From Microvirga ossetica (GTDB taxonomy: Bacteria; Pseudomonadota; Alphaproteobacteria; Rhizobiales; Beijerinckiaceae): a stretch of 64,000 nucleotides of DNA. The notes under the pieces were generated by a model that was not told where the DNA came from, ran no database searches, and was given only the letters and a program-made list of their open reading frames with translations. Position 1 is the stretch's first letter; each line of letters opens with the position of its first letter. The stretch covers positions 4,483,501 through 4,547,500 of the forward strand of contig NZ_CP016616.1 in NCBI RefSeq assembly GCF_002741015.1, in the 5' to 3' direction. A program made the position numbers and the translations under genes. This document shows positions 1 to 9,283 of the stretch, piece after piece.

Positions 1-12
1 TTCCCTAGTTCC

Positions 13-129
13 GAAGCATCGGATCCAAAAGTGGAATGCACTTTTGGGATTCATCCGATGCTTCTTTTTCTTGGTGAGCGCATCGTTCGGCGCGGAAAAC
101 CGGGGCCACTTTTCCGCACGATGCGCTAG
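13..129. repeat. Double-hairpin intergenic repeat, copy 1
   Basis: There are two adjacent inverted repeats. The first pairs AAGCATCGGAT (from 14) with ATCCGATGCTT (to 63) around an inner AAAAGTG/CACTTTT stem. The second pairs AGCGCATCGT (77-86) with ACGATGCGCT (to 127) around GCGGAAAA/TTTTCCGC. The same design recurs at 21840-21946 and 44689-44775, so this is a dispersed palindromic family rather than a terminator unique to this site. Confidence 0.8.
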
Positions 130-199
130 TACTGACGTTCAGGCCATCCCGTCCATTCGCGGGTTTGAGCCCAAACCAGAACCAAGGGAGACCTGCGCC

Positions 200-1807
200 G
201 TGCCCGTCATCGCCACATCTGCCGATCTGACTTCGGACGCCGCGCGGGGCAATCGCGCCGCCTGGGCCGAGCTTGCCCAGGATCTCCAGGCCAAGCGGCA
301 GGCGGTGGCGGAAGGCGGGCCGGCCAAGGCGCGCGAGCGGCATCTCGCCCGCGGCAAGCTCCTGCCGCGCGAGCGCGTGACGCGCCTCCTCGACCCCGGG
401 GCATCGTTCCTCGAACTCGGCGCGCTCGCCGCCCACGGCATGTATGAGGATGCGATCCACGGCGCCGGCATCATTACCGGCATCGGCCGGGTCGAAGGCC
501 GCGAGGTCATGATCGTCTGCAACGATTCGACCATCAAGGGCGGCACCTACTACCCGATGACGGTGAAGAAGCATCTGCGCGCCCAGGAAGTGGCGCGTGA
601 GAACCGTCTGCCCTGCATCTATCTCGTCGATTCCGGCGGCGCGAACCTGCCGCATCAGACCGAGGTCTTTCCCGACCGCGAGCATTTCGGCCGCATCTTC
701 TACAACCAGGCCACCCTGTCCTCCCTCGGCATTCCGCAGATCGCGTGCGTCATGGGCTCGTGCACGGCGGGCGGCGCCTATGTGCCGGCCATGTCCGACG
801 AGACCATCATCGTGCGCCGCCAGGGCACCATCTTCCTGGGCGGGCCGCCCCTGGTGAAGGCGGCCACCGGCGAGGTGGTCTCGGCGGAGGATCTCGGCGG
901 CGCCGAGGTACATGCCCGGCTCTCCGGCGTGGCGGACCATTACGCCACCGACGACGTGCATGCGCTCGCCATCGCGCGCCGCATCGTCGGCACGCTCAAC
1001 ACCCGCAAGAGCATCGACATCGACCTCTCCGACCCGGTCGAGCCGAAATACGCCATCGACGATCTCGACGCGATCGTGCCGACCGATCTCAAGAAGCAGT
1101 ACGACATCCGCGAAGTGATCGCCCGCCTCGTCGACGGCTCGGAGTTCGACGAGTTCAAGCGCCTCTACGGCACGACGCTGGTGACGGGCTTCGCCCGGAT
1201 CTGGGGCATGCCGGTCGGCATCATCGCCAATAACGGCATCCTGTTCTCGGAGAGCGCGGTGAAGGGCGCGCATTTCATCGAGCTGTGCTGCCAGCGGCGC
1301 ATCCCGCTGCTCTTCCTGCAGAACATCTCCGGCTTCATGGTCGGCCGGCAATACGAGGCCGGCGGCATCGCCAAGGACGGCGCCAAGCTCGTCACGGCCG
1401 TGGCCTGCGCCCAGGTGCCGAAGATCACGCTTTTGGTCGGCGGTTCCTTCGGGGCCGGCAATTACGGCATGTGCGGGCGCGCCTATTCCCCGCGCTTCCT
1501 CTTCACCTGGCCGAACTCGCGTATCTCGGTGATGGGCGGCGAGCAGGCGGCAAGCGTTCTCGCAACCGTCAGGCGCGACAATATCGAAGGCGAGGGCAAG
1601 GCCTGGAGCGCCGAGGAGGAGGAGGCGTTCAAGGCGCCGATCCGCGACCGGTACGAGAAAGAGGGCTCGCCCTATCACGCCACCGCGCGGCTGTGGGACG
1701 ACGGCATCATCCTGCCCTCGGAGACGCGCCGTGTGCTCGCGCTTGCCTTTTCTGCGACGCTCAACGCGCCCGTGCCGGAGACGAAGTTCGGCGTGTTCCG
1801 GATGTAG
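200..1807 (+). CDS. mccB: Methylcrotonoyl-CoA carboxylase beta (carboxyltransferase) subunit
   Basis: This 535-aa protein is the biotin-dependent carboxyltransferase chain, which moves CO2 from biotin on the alpha chain to an acyl-CoA; in the MCC complex this serves leucine breakdown in the cytosol. The carboxyltransferase fold is clear: an N-terminal half with [15 protein letters not shown] and [16 protein letters not shown], and a C-terminal half with [19 protein letters not shown] and [17 protein letters not shown]. The length matches the MCC beta family. A GTG start at 200 is chosen because AAGGGAG lies about 10 bases upstream and MPVI matches family N termini; the open frame extends further upstream through a repeat. 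The biotin-carrying alpha chain is not in the window. Propionyl- or geranyl-CoA carboxylase is a less likely alternative. Confidence 0.9.
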   Translation: MPVIATSADLTSDAARGNRAAWAELAQDLQAKRQAVAEGGPAKARERHLARGKLLPRERVTRLLDPGASFLELGALAAHGMYEDAIHGAGIITGIGRVEGREVMIVCNDSTIKGGTYYPMTVKKHLRAQEVARENRLPCIYLVDSGGANLPHQTEVFPDREHFGRIFYNQATLSSLGIPQIACVMGSCTAGGAYVPAMSDETIIVRRQGTIFLGGPPLVKAATGEVVSAEDLGGAEVHARLSGVADHYATDDVHALAIARRIVGTLNTRKSIDIDLSDPVEPKYAIDDLDAIVPTDLKKQYDIREVIARLVDGSEFDEFKRLYGTTLVTGFARIWGMPVGIIANNGILFSESAVKGAHFIELCCQRRIPLLFLQNISGFMVGRQYEAGGIAKDGAKLVTAVACAQVPKITLLVGGSFGAGNYGMCGRAYSPRFLFTWPNSRISVMGGEQAASVLATVRRDNIEGEGKAWSAEEEEAFKAPIRDRYEKEGSPYHATARLWDDGIILPSETRRVLALAFSATLNAPVPETKFGVFRM

Positions 1808-1835
1808 GGGACGCGCCTTCCCGACAGCGGTGAGG

Positions 1836-2264
1836 TTATTCCGCCTGCGCTTCTTCCGCCGGTTTCATTGAACTTTCCTGCTTCTTCGGTTTGGCGGCTG
1901 CCTTGCCCTTCCTTGGGTTCGAAGCTTTCGCCGCCTCGACCTCGGCGATGGTCTTTCGCAGCTCCTCCTCGACGCGCTGATATTTCTCGTCGATCTCCTT
2001 GCGCTGCTCTGCCTCCATCGCCGGCTTTGCAAGCGCGGTGATGCCGATCGGATCGAAGAAGCTCAGGACGGCCATGGTGGTGGCCTGCTCCTTGTGCTTT
2101 TCCCGCGTGCGCTCAACATCTTCGAGAGCTGCCTGGGCGCCCGGTCCCACGACTGCTGGATCGAGTGCAGGAGTTGCAGGGGAAGAATCCGTCGTTTGCG
2201 TACAGGCTGCAAGCAGGGGAAGAACAGTTAGGGAAGCGAGAAGTGTCAAGCGCTGGAACATCAT
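1836..2264 (-). CDS. Small predicted lipoprotein
   Basis: This 142-aa protein starts with a hydrophobic stretch ending in the lipobox LPLLAAC, so it should be lipidated and anchored at a membrane. After the cysteine comes a low-complexity Thr/Ser/Pro linker, then a charged helical region (residues about 55-115) with heptad-like Glu/Lys/Arg content, and a Lys/Ala-rich tail. The start at 2264 is preferred because AGGGA lies about 7 bases upstream; ATGs at 2270 and 2261 are also possible. It is a tandem paralogue of the frameshifted gene just upstream (2382-2806): both have the same signal and lipobox layout and a similar helical tail. The function is unknown. Confidence 0.65.
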   Translation of the reverse strand: MMFQRLTLLASLTVLPLLAACTQTTDSSPATPALDPAVVGPGAQAALEDVERTREKHKEQATTMAVLSFFDPIGITALAKPAMEAEQRKEIDEKYQRVEEELRKTIAEVEAAKASNPRKGKAAAKPKKQESSMKPAEEAQAE

Positions 2265-2381
2265 GGGCATGTCCCTGGGTGAACCACGCCCATGTCTTAG
2301 CATATGATTATATTCGGAAACCTCTCTGAACACAGAGGTATGCTGTAGAATCTCGCCCTAAGGTCTTGCAGAACGATTCAC

Positions 2382-2806
2382 TCAAGGCCTGGCCTTGCGG
2401 CGCGATGCGGCACTGCTGCTCGCCTTCTGCCGCTCCATGCTCTCGTGGAGTTCTCCCAGCGCCTCGGCTTCTTCGACGAGCTTGTCGAACTCCGTGATCA
2501 TGCGCTGCATCTTCTGCTGCTCGACCCGCGCCTGCTCCTCGTACATCGCCTTGGTGGCATAGGCGGAGAGGCCGGTGCGATCGAGCGAGGCCGCGTGATT
2601 GGCCATCGTTGCCGTCAGGCTGTGCTGGGCACGGTTTGCTGCACATCCATGATGGCGGCGATGGCGCTCGATCCGGGAAGACCGGGGGACGGGCCGGAAA
2701 CGCCGCTTGTCACCGGAGCGGCCTCGGGGGCTGCCGTCTGATTGCAGGCGGCCAGGAGGGGCATGACGAGGATCAGAGCGAGGGGGAGAAGGCGCTGAAA
2801 TGCCAT
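2382..2806 (-). pseudogene. Frameshifted lipoprotein, paralogue of its neighbour
   Basis: The N-terminal part (2806 down to about 2617) begins MAFQRLLPLALILVMPLLAAC, a signal with lipobox, preceded by CAGGA at 8 bases. It runs into a stop at 2615. In another frame the DNA continues TATMANHAASLDRTG and then a charged helix rich in Glu/Gln/Lys to a stop at 2382. Joined, the two pieces reproduce the layout of the 1836-2264 lipoprotein, so I read this as one gene with a frameshift between about 2615 and 2640. A sequencing error or two separate short genes would explain it equally well. Confidence 0.5.
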
Positions 2807-2875
2807 TGGCGGATTCCTGAAAAGCCCCATTTACCATAGCCTCTTCCCCTAGGGTCCTCTCCAAACAGAGAGGGA

Positions 2876-3718
2876 ATGGCGGTGCCGCCGATGGATGACG
2901 CCGATATCGAGGCAGCGCGGCGCGCCTATGCCGCCGAGATCCTGCGCGTGGCCGAGGTCGCGGATTCCCGGATCGGCGATGCCTTTGCGGCGGTCCCCCG
3001 CGAGGCGTTCCTGCCCCCGCCGCCCTGGACCGTGATCCGCATGGGGGTCGGGATGCGGACGAGCGACGTCGCGAGCCTCTACGACAACGTGCTCGTCGCC
3101 ATCGCTCCCGAGCGCGGCATCAACAACGGCGAGCCTGCCCTGCATGTCGCCTGGATCGATGCGGTCAGCCCACAGCCGGGCGAAACCGTGATCCATGTGG
3201 GAGCGGGGACGGGCTATTACACGGCCATCCTCGCGCGCCTCGTGGAGCCGGGGGGGCGCGTCGAGGCATTCGAATACGAATCCGATCTAGCGGCGCAGGC
3301 CGTCGCCAATCTGCAGGATCGTGCGAACGTGACGGTCCATGCCGCCTCCGCCTTCGGACGCACGCTGCCGCGCGCCGATATCGTCTACGTGAACGCGGGT
3401 GTCGTGGCGCCCGATGTGGAATGGCTGCGGGCGCTCAATCCCGGTGGGCGGCTGATCTTTCCCTGGCAGCCGCACAAGGGCTGGGGACCGGCGATGCTGG
3501 TGACGCGGAAGGACAATGGCTTCAGCGCGCAAGCGCTGATGACCGTCGGGTTCATCTCGTGCAGCGGCGCGACCGAAAAAGTCTCGGTAAGAAATCTGCC
3601 GACCGAGGCGGATCTCGCGGCGGTGCGGTCGATCTGGATCCGGCGCGACCGCTCTCCCGATGCGAGCGCGCTCGCCGTCTACGACGATGTCTGGTTCTCG
3701 TCGGAAGAGGTGGGTTGA
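2876..3718 (+). CDS. Protein-L-isoaspartate O-methyltransferase-like protein
   Basis: This 280-aa protein is a class I SAM-dependent methyltransferase of the PCMT type, which repairs isoaspartyl residues in damaged proteins. AVPREAFLPPPPW (about residues 39-51) resembles the PCMT N-terminal signature. VIHVGAGTGYYTAILARL (about 104-121) is the SAM-binding glycine motif, and VEAFEYES carries the acidic ribose-binding residue. It is longer than the classical ~210-aa Pcm because of a C-terminal extension. The ATG at 2876 has a purine-rich run immediately before it; GTG at 2882 would give better spacing, so the exact start is uncertain. The substrate is inferred from family only. Confidence 0.7.
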   Translation: MAVPPMDDADIEAARRAYAAEILRVAEVADSRIGDAFAAVPREAFLPPPPWTVIRMGVGMRTSDVASLYDNVLVAIAPERGINNGEPALHVAWIDAVSPQPGETVIHVGAGTGYYTAILARLVEPGGRVEAFEYESDLAAQAVANLQDRANVTVHAASAFGRTLPRADIVYVNAGVVAPDVEWLRALNPGGRLIFPWQPHKGWGPAMLVTRKDNGFSAQALMTVGFISCSGATEKVSVRNLPTEADLAAVRSIWIRRDRSPDASALAVYDDVWFSSEEVG

Positions 3719-3729
3719 ACCAGAACGAT

Positions 3730-3748
3730 GGCCGGGGGGGACCCGGCC
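3730..3748. terminator. Hairpin between convergent genes
   Basis: TGGCCGGG and CCCGGCCA pair across a short G/A loop between the converging methyltransferase and RTX genes. There is no clear T-run on either side, so it may act as a weak bidirectional terminator. Confidence 0.45.
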
Positions 3749-3771
3749 ACGCGTCGTTCATACGTCGTCGC

Positions 3772-6087
3772 TCAGATGACGAAGAAATCGTTGTGCGTGA
3801 GGGCGAGGTTCTTGTTCAGCATGGCGATCTTCACCTGCGCCTTGGATCCGCTTCCGTCCTGGTCGTAATAAAGCGCGCCGGTTTTCCTGTCGTAGACGAT
3901 CCGATCCTCGGCATCCTGCGCCTTGGTTGCTTTCACGAACATGTCGGAAGAAAATTTCTTCGGCTTGGAGAGCGTGCCGGAGCCGAGCTTGGTGAAGATC
4001 TTGTTCTCGAGCCAGATGCTGTCGTCGCGCACGTTGAAATCGTCGATCCGGTCGACGTTGGAGCGCTTGTTCGGCATGGTGTCGAACACGAAGATGTCGC
4101 GTCCGCCCTCGCCGGAGAGCCGGTCGTTGCCGGTGCCGCCATGGATCCGGTCGTCTCCCAGGCCGCCGTAGAGTCGGTCATTGCCCGCAGCGCCGAAGAT
4201 CGTGTCGTGCCCGGCCTCTCCGGAGAGCGTATCCGTCCGCGCGGTTCCCTGGAGCCTGAACGGCGTGGTCTCGATGGCGTTGGAGACGCTCACGGTCACC
4301 GTCAGGCTGGTCGAGCCGCCAAAATCGTCCTTCGCCAGGAGGGTTACCTGATGCGTGGGCATGGTCTCAAAGTCGAGCGGGCCGGTGACCACGAGGCTGT
4401 TGCCGCGGACGCCGAAGGCGGAGCTCGATCCGGGCGCGAGGCTGTAGCGGATCGTATCCCCGTCCGCATCGGTCGCCGAAAGCGCGCCGACCACGGCGCC
4501 GATCGGCGCATTCTCGACCGTCGTGGCATTCGATAGGGACAGCGCTGTCGGAGCGGCGTTGGTGAGCATTTCCACGCCGTCGTCGAATCGTGCAAACCTC
4601 ACGTCCTTGAGCAGATCAACGCCATTCGGCCCCGAGATCGTCACTGTGCCGTCGGTGTTGTGCGTGATCGAGGATTGCGCGCGCGCGCCGGAGAAGACAG
4701 CGGTGTCGGTACCTGAACCGCCATCCAGCGTATCGTTCCCCGCGCCTCCGTCGAGCGTATCGTTGCCCGCGCCGCCGTTAAGCGTGTCGTTGCCATCTTC
4801 GCCCTGCAGCCGGTCTGCACCCGTAGCGCCGCCAAGCTTGTCGCTAAAGGTGGTGCCGATATAATGATCGTCGAAAGATGTACCCTGAAGTTCGATGGCG
4901 GAGAAACGCGCATCGACAACCCTGTCATAGATGTCCTCCTCTTGACCATCAGAGGCATTTCTCTGCCATGTCACGGTGAGCCTGCCGTCCAGGAGAACGG
5001 TCACGATCGGACGTTCCGGCGATTCCCCCTCTGGCATGTCGACGCGGATCTCATTTCCGACCCTTGCTCCCTCATCGTCGAAGGTTGTCAGGGATATCGC
5101 GTCGGTACTGCTGTGATCTTCGTAGACAATGGCGAAGCCACCGTCCGGAAGCGCGACCGCTCCGCCTAGTATCTGGTCGCTACTAGTCGCTTGATTGACG
5201 ATGAGTTCACCTTTGTACTTCGTGCCATCCGCTTCGAAGATTTGCGCCCTGACGCAGAGACCCGATCCATCTCCGTTTTCATCGGTCCATAAGACGACAA
5301 AGCGGCCATTGCTGAGCGCAACAACCTTCGGATCGGCTTGACTGCCGTCAGGGATTGCGGGCACTACAAATTCCGGGCTGGCCAGGGGATGTCCATCACG
5401 GGTAAAGATGCGGCCTCGAATATCTCCTTGCCCAATGCTGTCTTCGTAAACGACGACGTAATTACCGTTTTTAAGCGTTGCGATGTCCGAATTGGTTTGG
5501 CTGTCCGCGGTAGATCTCCCATTAACGACGAAGTCATCGCCGACTGCCTGGCCGTTGCTGTCGAAGGCGCGCGCACGAATGTCTCTGCCCGATACACTGA
5601 ACTGACTGTCGTCGCCGAAGCCCACGACGAACCCACCATTACTCAGGGCGGTTATCGAGGGGATCTCTTGATCGCCGACAGTCGAGTTCACGACAAAATC
5701 CTGAATGCCTTCAGGACCACCGCGGTCAAAGGCCGTACCATCCGGGTTGAAAATTCGAGCGCGCACGTCCCCCCGGAAGTTCGTCGGACTCGCTCTGTAC
5801 TCCCAAGCAACCACAAAGCGACCGTCCGAGAGGGATGCGATGGTTGGAAATGAGATAGAGGACTCCGTCGGTGTTGTGCTGAGAAGCAGTTCCTCCCCCA
5901 GTGCGATCCCATCGGCATCAAATTTCTGGCCGCGGATTTCGCCGCCATTGCTCGCTATAGCTGTGGCCGAAGCCCACGCCGCTAAGAAGGACCCGTCCGG
6001 CAGACCTATGACAGTCGGGTCGAACTGCCCCCACGCCGTAGTGCTGTTGATGTGAAACTCTGGTCCCCAAAGGGTGGACGTAGGCAT
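3772..6087 (-). CDS. Large RTX-type calcium-binding secreted protein
   Basis: This 771-aa protein is predicted to leave the cell by type I secretion. The first ~390 residues hold repeats of about 45-50 aa, each with an L-x-(D/N)-G-x-F-V-(V/A)-x-(W/Y) strand followed by an R-(A/G)-(R/Q)-x-F-x-x-(D/N)-G segment, suggesting a beta-propeller-like array. Nonapeptide RTX repeats (GGAGNDTLDGGAGNDTLDGG) and a cadherin-like domain (ALSATDADGDTIRYSL) follow. A second RTX block, with VFDTMPNKRSNVDRIDDF after it, and a C terminus ending FFVI resemble type I secretion signals. ATG at 6087 is chosen because MPTSTLWG begins the repeat domain and GAG lies 8 bases upstream. No secretion genes adjoin it; the nearest are at 23-27 kb. 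Confidence 0.8.
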   Translation of the reverse strand: MPTSTLWGPEFHINSTTAWGQFDPTVIGLPDGSFLAAWASATAIASNGGEIRGQKFDADGIALGEELLLSTTPTESSISFPTIASLSDGRFVVAWEYRASPTNFRGDVRARIFNPDGTAFDRGGPEGIQDFVVNSTVGDQEIPSITALSNGGFVVGFGDDSQFSVSGRDIRARAFDSNGQAVGDDFVVNGRSTADSQTNSDIATLKNGNYVVVYEDSIGQGDIRGRIFTRDGHPLASPEFVVPAIPDGSQADPKVVALSNGRFVVLWTDENGDGSGLCVRAQIFEADGTKYKGELIVNQATSSDQILGGAVALPDGGFAIVYEDHSSTDAISLTTFDDEGARVGNEIRVDMPEGESPERPIVTVLLDGRLTVTWQRNASDGQEEDIYDRVVDARFSAIELQGTSFDDHYIGTTFSDKLGGATGADRLQGEDGNDTLNGGAGNDTLDGGAGNDTLDGGSGTDTAVFSGARAQSSITHNTDGTVTISGPNGVDLLKDVRFARFDDGVEMLTNAAPTALSLSNATTVENAPIGAVVGALSATDADGDTIRYSLAPGSSSAFGVRGNSLVVTGPLDFETMPTHQVTLLAKDDFGGSTSLTVTVSVSNAIETTPFRLQGTARTDTLSGEAGHDTIFGAAGNDRLYGGLGDDRIHGGTGNDRLSGEGGRDIFVFDTMPNKRSNVDRIDDFNVRDDSIWLENKIFTKLGSGTLSKPKKFSSDMFVKATKAQDAEDRIVYDRKTGALYYDQDGSGSKAQVKIAMLNKNLALTHNDFFVI

Positions 6088-6511
6088 GGCACGATCTCGC
6101 GAATGGTCCGTCCGCTCAAACGAGCTGGGCCGAAACAAAATAACGCTCATTATGTCAGCGGTACCGTTCCGGTATACTCCCCAAACAGAGGGGGTATCCC
6201 GCGGCCCGAAACAGGAATCCCGTCCCAAAAATGTTGCTACAGAGCAACACCCTCAAACCTTCAACATCCTGCCGTGTTCGGCCCAAGCTCCGCCGCGATC
6301 CCGCCATAAACCGGGCGCTACACCTTAAGCAGGCTAAAGTGCTTCCAAACCAAGACTTTACGGCGTGGCTCCGGGTCTCAAATCCGGGTTAAGGCTGTTG
6401 GCTGATCCTCCGTAAGGATCGTTGCATCGGTGGCGTGGCACGTGGCAGATCACGGGAGTTCCAAAGGGCTTGGATCTCCTCGTGAGAACCGGGTGGAAAA
6501 GAGTACGGACC
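6088..6511. other. Gap between divergent RTX and ilvD genes
   Basis: About 420 bases separate the two divergent start codons and must hold both promoters. Short open frames here have no ribosome site or recognisable product. I see no RNA gene or riboswitch motif that I can support. Confidence 0.4.
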
Positions 6512-8242
6512 ATGGATGCGCGGTTGATCGACAAGTCGAAGCTGCCGAGCCGTCACGTGACGGTCGGTCCTGCTCGCGCGCCGCATCGGTCCTACCTCTA
6601 CGCCATGGGTCTCACCAAGGAGCAGATCGCCCAGCCGCTGGTCGGCGTCGCCACCTGCTGGAACGAGGCCGCCCCCTGCAACATCTCCCTCATGCGCCAG
6701 GCCCAGGCGGTGAAGAAGGGCGTCGCGTCGGCCAGCGGCACGCCGCGCGAGTTCTGCACCATTACGGTGACTGACGGCATCGCCATGGGCCACCAGGGCA
6801 TGAAGGCGTCGCTCCCGTCGCGCGAGGTGATCGCCGATTCGGTCGAGCTGACCATGCGCGGCCATTCCTACGACGCGCTCGTCGGCATGGCTGGCTGCGA
6901 CAAGTCGCTTCCCGGCATGATGATGGCGATGGTGCGCCTCAACGTGCCGTCGATCTTCATCTATGGCGGCTCGATCCTGCCCGGCTCCTTCCGCGGCCGG
7001 CAGGTGACGGTTCAGGATCTCTTCGAGGCGGTCGGCAAGTATTCGGTCGGCGAGATGTCGGACGAGGACCTGACCGAGCTCGAGCAGGTGGCCTGCCCGT
7101 CGGCCGGCGCCTGCGGCGCGCAGTTCACCGCCAACACCATGGCGACCGTCTCCGAGGCCATGGGCCTTGCCCTGCCGTATTCGGCGGGCGCTCCGGCGCC
7201 CTACGAGATCCGCGACCGGTTCTGCGCCGCTGCTGGCGAGCAGATCATGGACCTGATCGCCAAGAACATCCGGCCGCGCGATATCGTGACCCTCAGGTCG
7301 CTCGAGAACGCGGCGACCGTGGTGGCTGCCTCCGGCGGCTCGACCAATGCGGCTCTGCATCTTCCGGCCATCGCGCATGAGGCGGGCATCAAGTTCGACC
7401 TGTTCGACGTTGCCGAGATTTTCAAGCGCACGCCATACATTGCGGACCTGAAGCCGGGCGGGCGCTACGTCGCCAAGGACCTGTTCGAGGTCGGCGGCAT
7501 TCCGCTGCTCATGAAGACGCTGCTCGACCACGGCTACATGCACGGCGACTGCATGACCGTGACCGGCCGTACCATGGCCGAGAACCTCGCTTCCGTGAAA
7601 TGGAACGACGACCAGGACGTGGTCTATCCGGCGAACAAGCCGATCACGCCCACCGGCGGCGTCGTGGGCCTCAAGGGCAACCTCGCGCCGGAAGGCGCCA
7701 TCGTGAAGGTCGCCGGCATGGCGGCCGACAAGCAGGTCTTCCGCGGCCCTGCCCGCTGCTTCGACGGCGAGGAGGCCTGCTTCGAGGCGGTCTCTACGCG
7801 GCAATACAAGGAGGGCGAGGTTCTCGTGATCCGCTATGAGGGCCCACGCGGCGGCCCCGGCATGCGCGAGATGCTCTCGACCACGGCGGCTCTCTACGGC
7901 CAGGGCATGGGCGACAAGGTCGCGCTCATCACCGACGGCCGCTTCTCGGGCGCGACCCGCGGCTTCTGCATCGGCCATGTGGGGCCGGAAGCGGCCGTGG
8001 GCGGCCCTATCGGACTTCTCAAGGACGGCGACATCATCGCGATCGATGCGATCAAGGGCAGCATCGACGTGGAACTCTCGGGCGAGGAACTGGCGAAGCG
8101 CCGGTCCGAATGGAAGCCACGAGAGACGAGTGCCACCTCGGGCTATCTCTGGAAATACGCGCAAACAGTAGGTCCGGCACGGGACGGGGCGATCACCCAT
8201 CCCGGCGGAGCTGCAGAAAAAGAAACCTATGCGGACGTTTAA
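6512..8242 (+). CDS. ilvD: Dihydroxy-acid dehydratase
   Basis: IlvD removes water from 2,3-dihydroxy-3-methylbutanoate (or -pentanoate) to give the 2-keto acid precursor of valine/leucine or isoleucine. This 576-aa protein shows the family's iron-sulfur ligands in GCDKSLPGMMMAMVRL and in ACPSAGACGAQFTANTM, plus the C-terminal DGRFSGATRGFCIGHVGPEA stretch. The length fits the family. The ATG at 6512 gives MDARLIDKSKLPSRHVT, the typical N terminus; the frame is open further upstream without good support. Its 3' end overlaps the exoR-like start by 14 bases, so the two may be co-transcribed. Confidence 0.95.
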   Translation: MDARLIDKSKLPSRHVTVGPARAPHRSYLYAMGLTKEQIAQPLVGVATCWNEAAPCNISLMRQAQAVKKGVASASGTPREFCTITVTDGIAMGHQGMKASLPSREVIADSVELTMRGHSYDALVGMAGCDKSLPGMMMAMVRLNVPSIFIYGGSILPGSFRGRQVTVQDLFEAVGKYSVGEMSDEDLTELEQVACPSAGACGAQFTANTMATVSEAMGLALPYSAGAPAPYEIRDRFCAAAGEQIMDLIAKNIRPRDIVTLRSLENAATVVAASGGSTNAALHLPAIAHEAGIKFDLFDVAEIFKRTPYIADLKPGGRYVAKDLFEVGGIPLLMKTLLDHGYMHGDCMTVTGRTMAENLASVKWNDDQDVVYPANKPITPTGGVVGLKGNLAPEGAIVKVAGMAADKQVFRGPARCFDGEEACFEAVSTRQYKEGEVLVIRYEGPRGGPGMREMLSTTAALYGQGMGDKVALITDGRFSGATRGFCIGHVGPEAAVGGPIGLLKDGDIIAIDAIKGSIDVELSGEELAKRRSEWKPRETSATSGYLWKYAQTVGPARDGAITHPGGAAEKETYADV

Positions 8243-9071
8243 ACTTCTCGCAGCCACATTGTGGGTGGCTTCCCTCGGCGCCGGCGCGGCCTATGCGCTC
8301 GATGCCGCGCCGCGCCCGCAACCGCTGAACCCGGCCCTGTCGCCGGCGCTTGCGCCGGCCACCAAATACGGCTCGGTGCGCGATGCGCTGCGCAGCGGCA
8401 TGCGCAACTACAATGCCGGCGACAAGCTCGGCGCCGTGCAGGCGCTGGAATATGCGGCGGGCCAGGGGCATCAGCTCGCCCTGTGGAAGCTCGGGCGCAT
8501 GTATGCCGACGGCGACGGGGTCGCGCACGACGACCTGAAGGCGTTCGAGTATTTTTCCCGGCTGGCCGACCAGCACGCGGACGAGAGCCCGGATTCGCCG
8601 AACGCCGCCGTCGTTTCCAGCGCCTTCGTCGCGCTCGGCGGCTATTTCCTGGATGGCATCAAGGACACTTATGTCATGGCCAATCCGGAGCGCGCCGTGG
8701 AGATGTTCAGCTACGCGGCGAGCTATTTCAGCGACTCGAACGCGCAGTACAACCTCGCCCGCCTCTACCTCGAAGGCACCGGCGTCAAGAAGGATTCGCG
8801 CCACGCTGCCCGCTGGTTCAACCTGGCGGCGGAAAAGGGGCACACCGCTTCTCAGGCGCTCCTCGGCCACCTGCTCATGACCGGGCAGGGCGTTCCGCGC
8901 CAGCGCGCCAAGGGCCTCATGTGGCTGACGCTTGCGCGCGAGGCCTCGACCGATGCTTCCAAGGACCGCTGGATCGTGTCGCTCTACGACGATGCCTTCA
9001 CGGCGGCCGACGAGAGCGACCGCAAGCTCGCGCTCGCCCTGCTGGAGCAGTACATCCAGTCGCGTCGGTAA
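8229..9071 (+). CDS. exoR: ExoR-like periplasmic Sel1-repeat regulator
   Basis: This 280-aa exported protein has a signal peptide (hydrophobic residues 5-20, cleavage probably after AYA) and then Sel1/TPR-type repeats, for example ALWKLGRMYADGDGVAHDD, AQYNLARLYLEGTGVKKD and ASQALLGHLLMTGQGVPRQ. Layout and length match rhizobial ExoR (about 268 aa), which in the periplasm holds the ExoS sensor in check and so represses succinoglycan while promoting motility. The start overlaps the end of ilvD in another frame. Other Sel1 proteins share the repeats, but the N-terminal Ala-Pro region and FVALGGYFLDGI favour ExoR. The ExoS/ChvI partners are not in the window. Confidence 0.8.
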   Translation: MRTFKLLAATLWVASLGAGAAYALDAAPRPQPLNPALSPALAPATKYGSVRDALRSGMRNYNAGDKLGAVQALEYAAGQGHQLALWKLGRMYADGDGVAHDDLKAFEYFSRLADQHADESPDSPNAAVVSSAFVALGGYFLDGIKDTYVMANPERAVEMFSYAASYFSDSNAQYNLARLYLEGTGVKKDSRHAARWFNLAAEKGHTASQALLGHLLMTGQGVPRQRAKGLMWLTLAREASTDASKDRWIVSLYDDAFTAADESDRKLALALLEQYIQSRR

Positions 9072-9158
9072 GGCGGGCGTAGAGCGCTCAATCGTCATGG
9101 CCGTCCCCGGACTAGATCCGGGGATCAGTCCCTGCCATCTACGTCTTTGAATCAAACA

Positions 9159-9266
9159 CCACCTCATCCTGAGGAGCAGACATAGTCTGCGTCTCGAAGG
9201 AGCTTCCAGAGAGCACTGGATCCTCCTTCGAGACGGTCGCTCCGCGACCTCCTCAGGATGAGGGTG
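9159..9266. repeat. Rhizobiales-type palindromic repeat
   Basis: CACCTCATCCTGAGGAG at the left pairs with CTCCTCAGGATGAGGGTG at the right. An inner CGTCTCGAAGGAG/CTCCTTCGAGACG pair makes a long nested hairpin. A short CCCCGGA/TCCGGGG palindrome lies just upstream (about 9105-9123). Such elements are scattered between genes in many Rhizobiales; here it sits between the convergent exoR and xthA ends. Confidence 0.8.
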
Positions 9267-9283
9267 GAGAGTTGTTTTCGCTA

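Noticed and set aside
5..1678. 557-aa minus-strand open frame opposite mccB
   Set aside because: Arg/Ala/Gly-biased translation without motifs; a shadow of the high-GC gene on the other strand.
6389..8257. 622-aa minus-strand frame opposite ilvD
   Set aside because: Low-complexity His/Arg/Gly product typical of antisense to a GC-rich gene; ilvD is certain.
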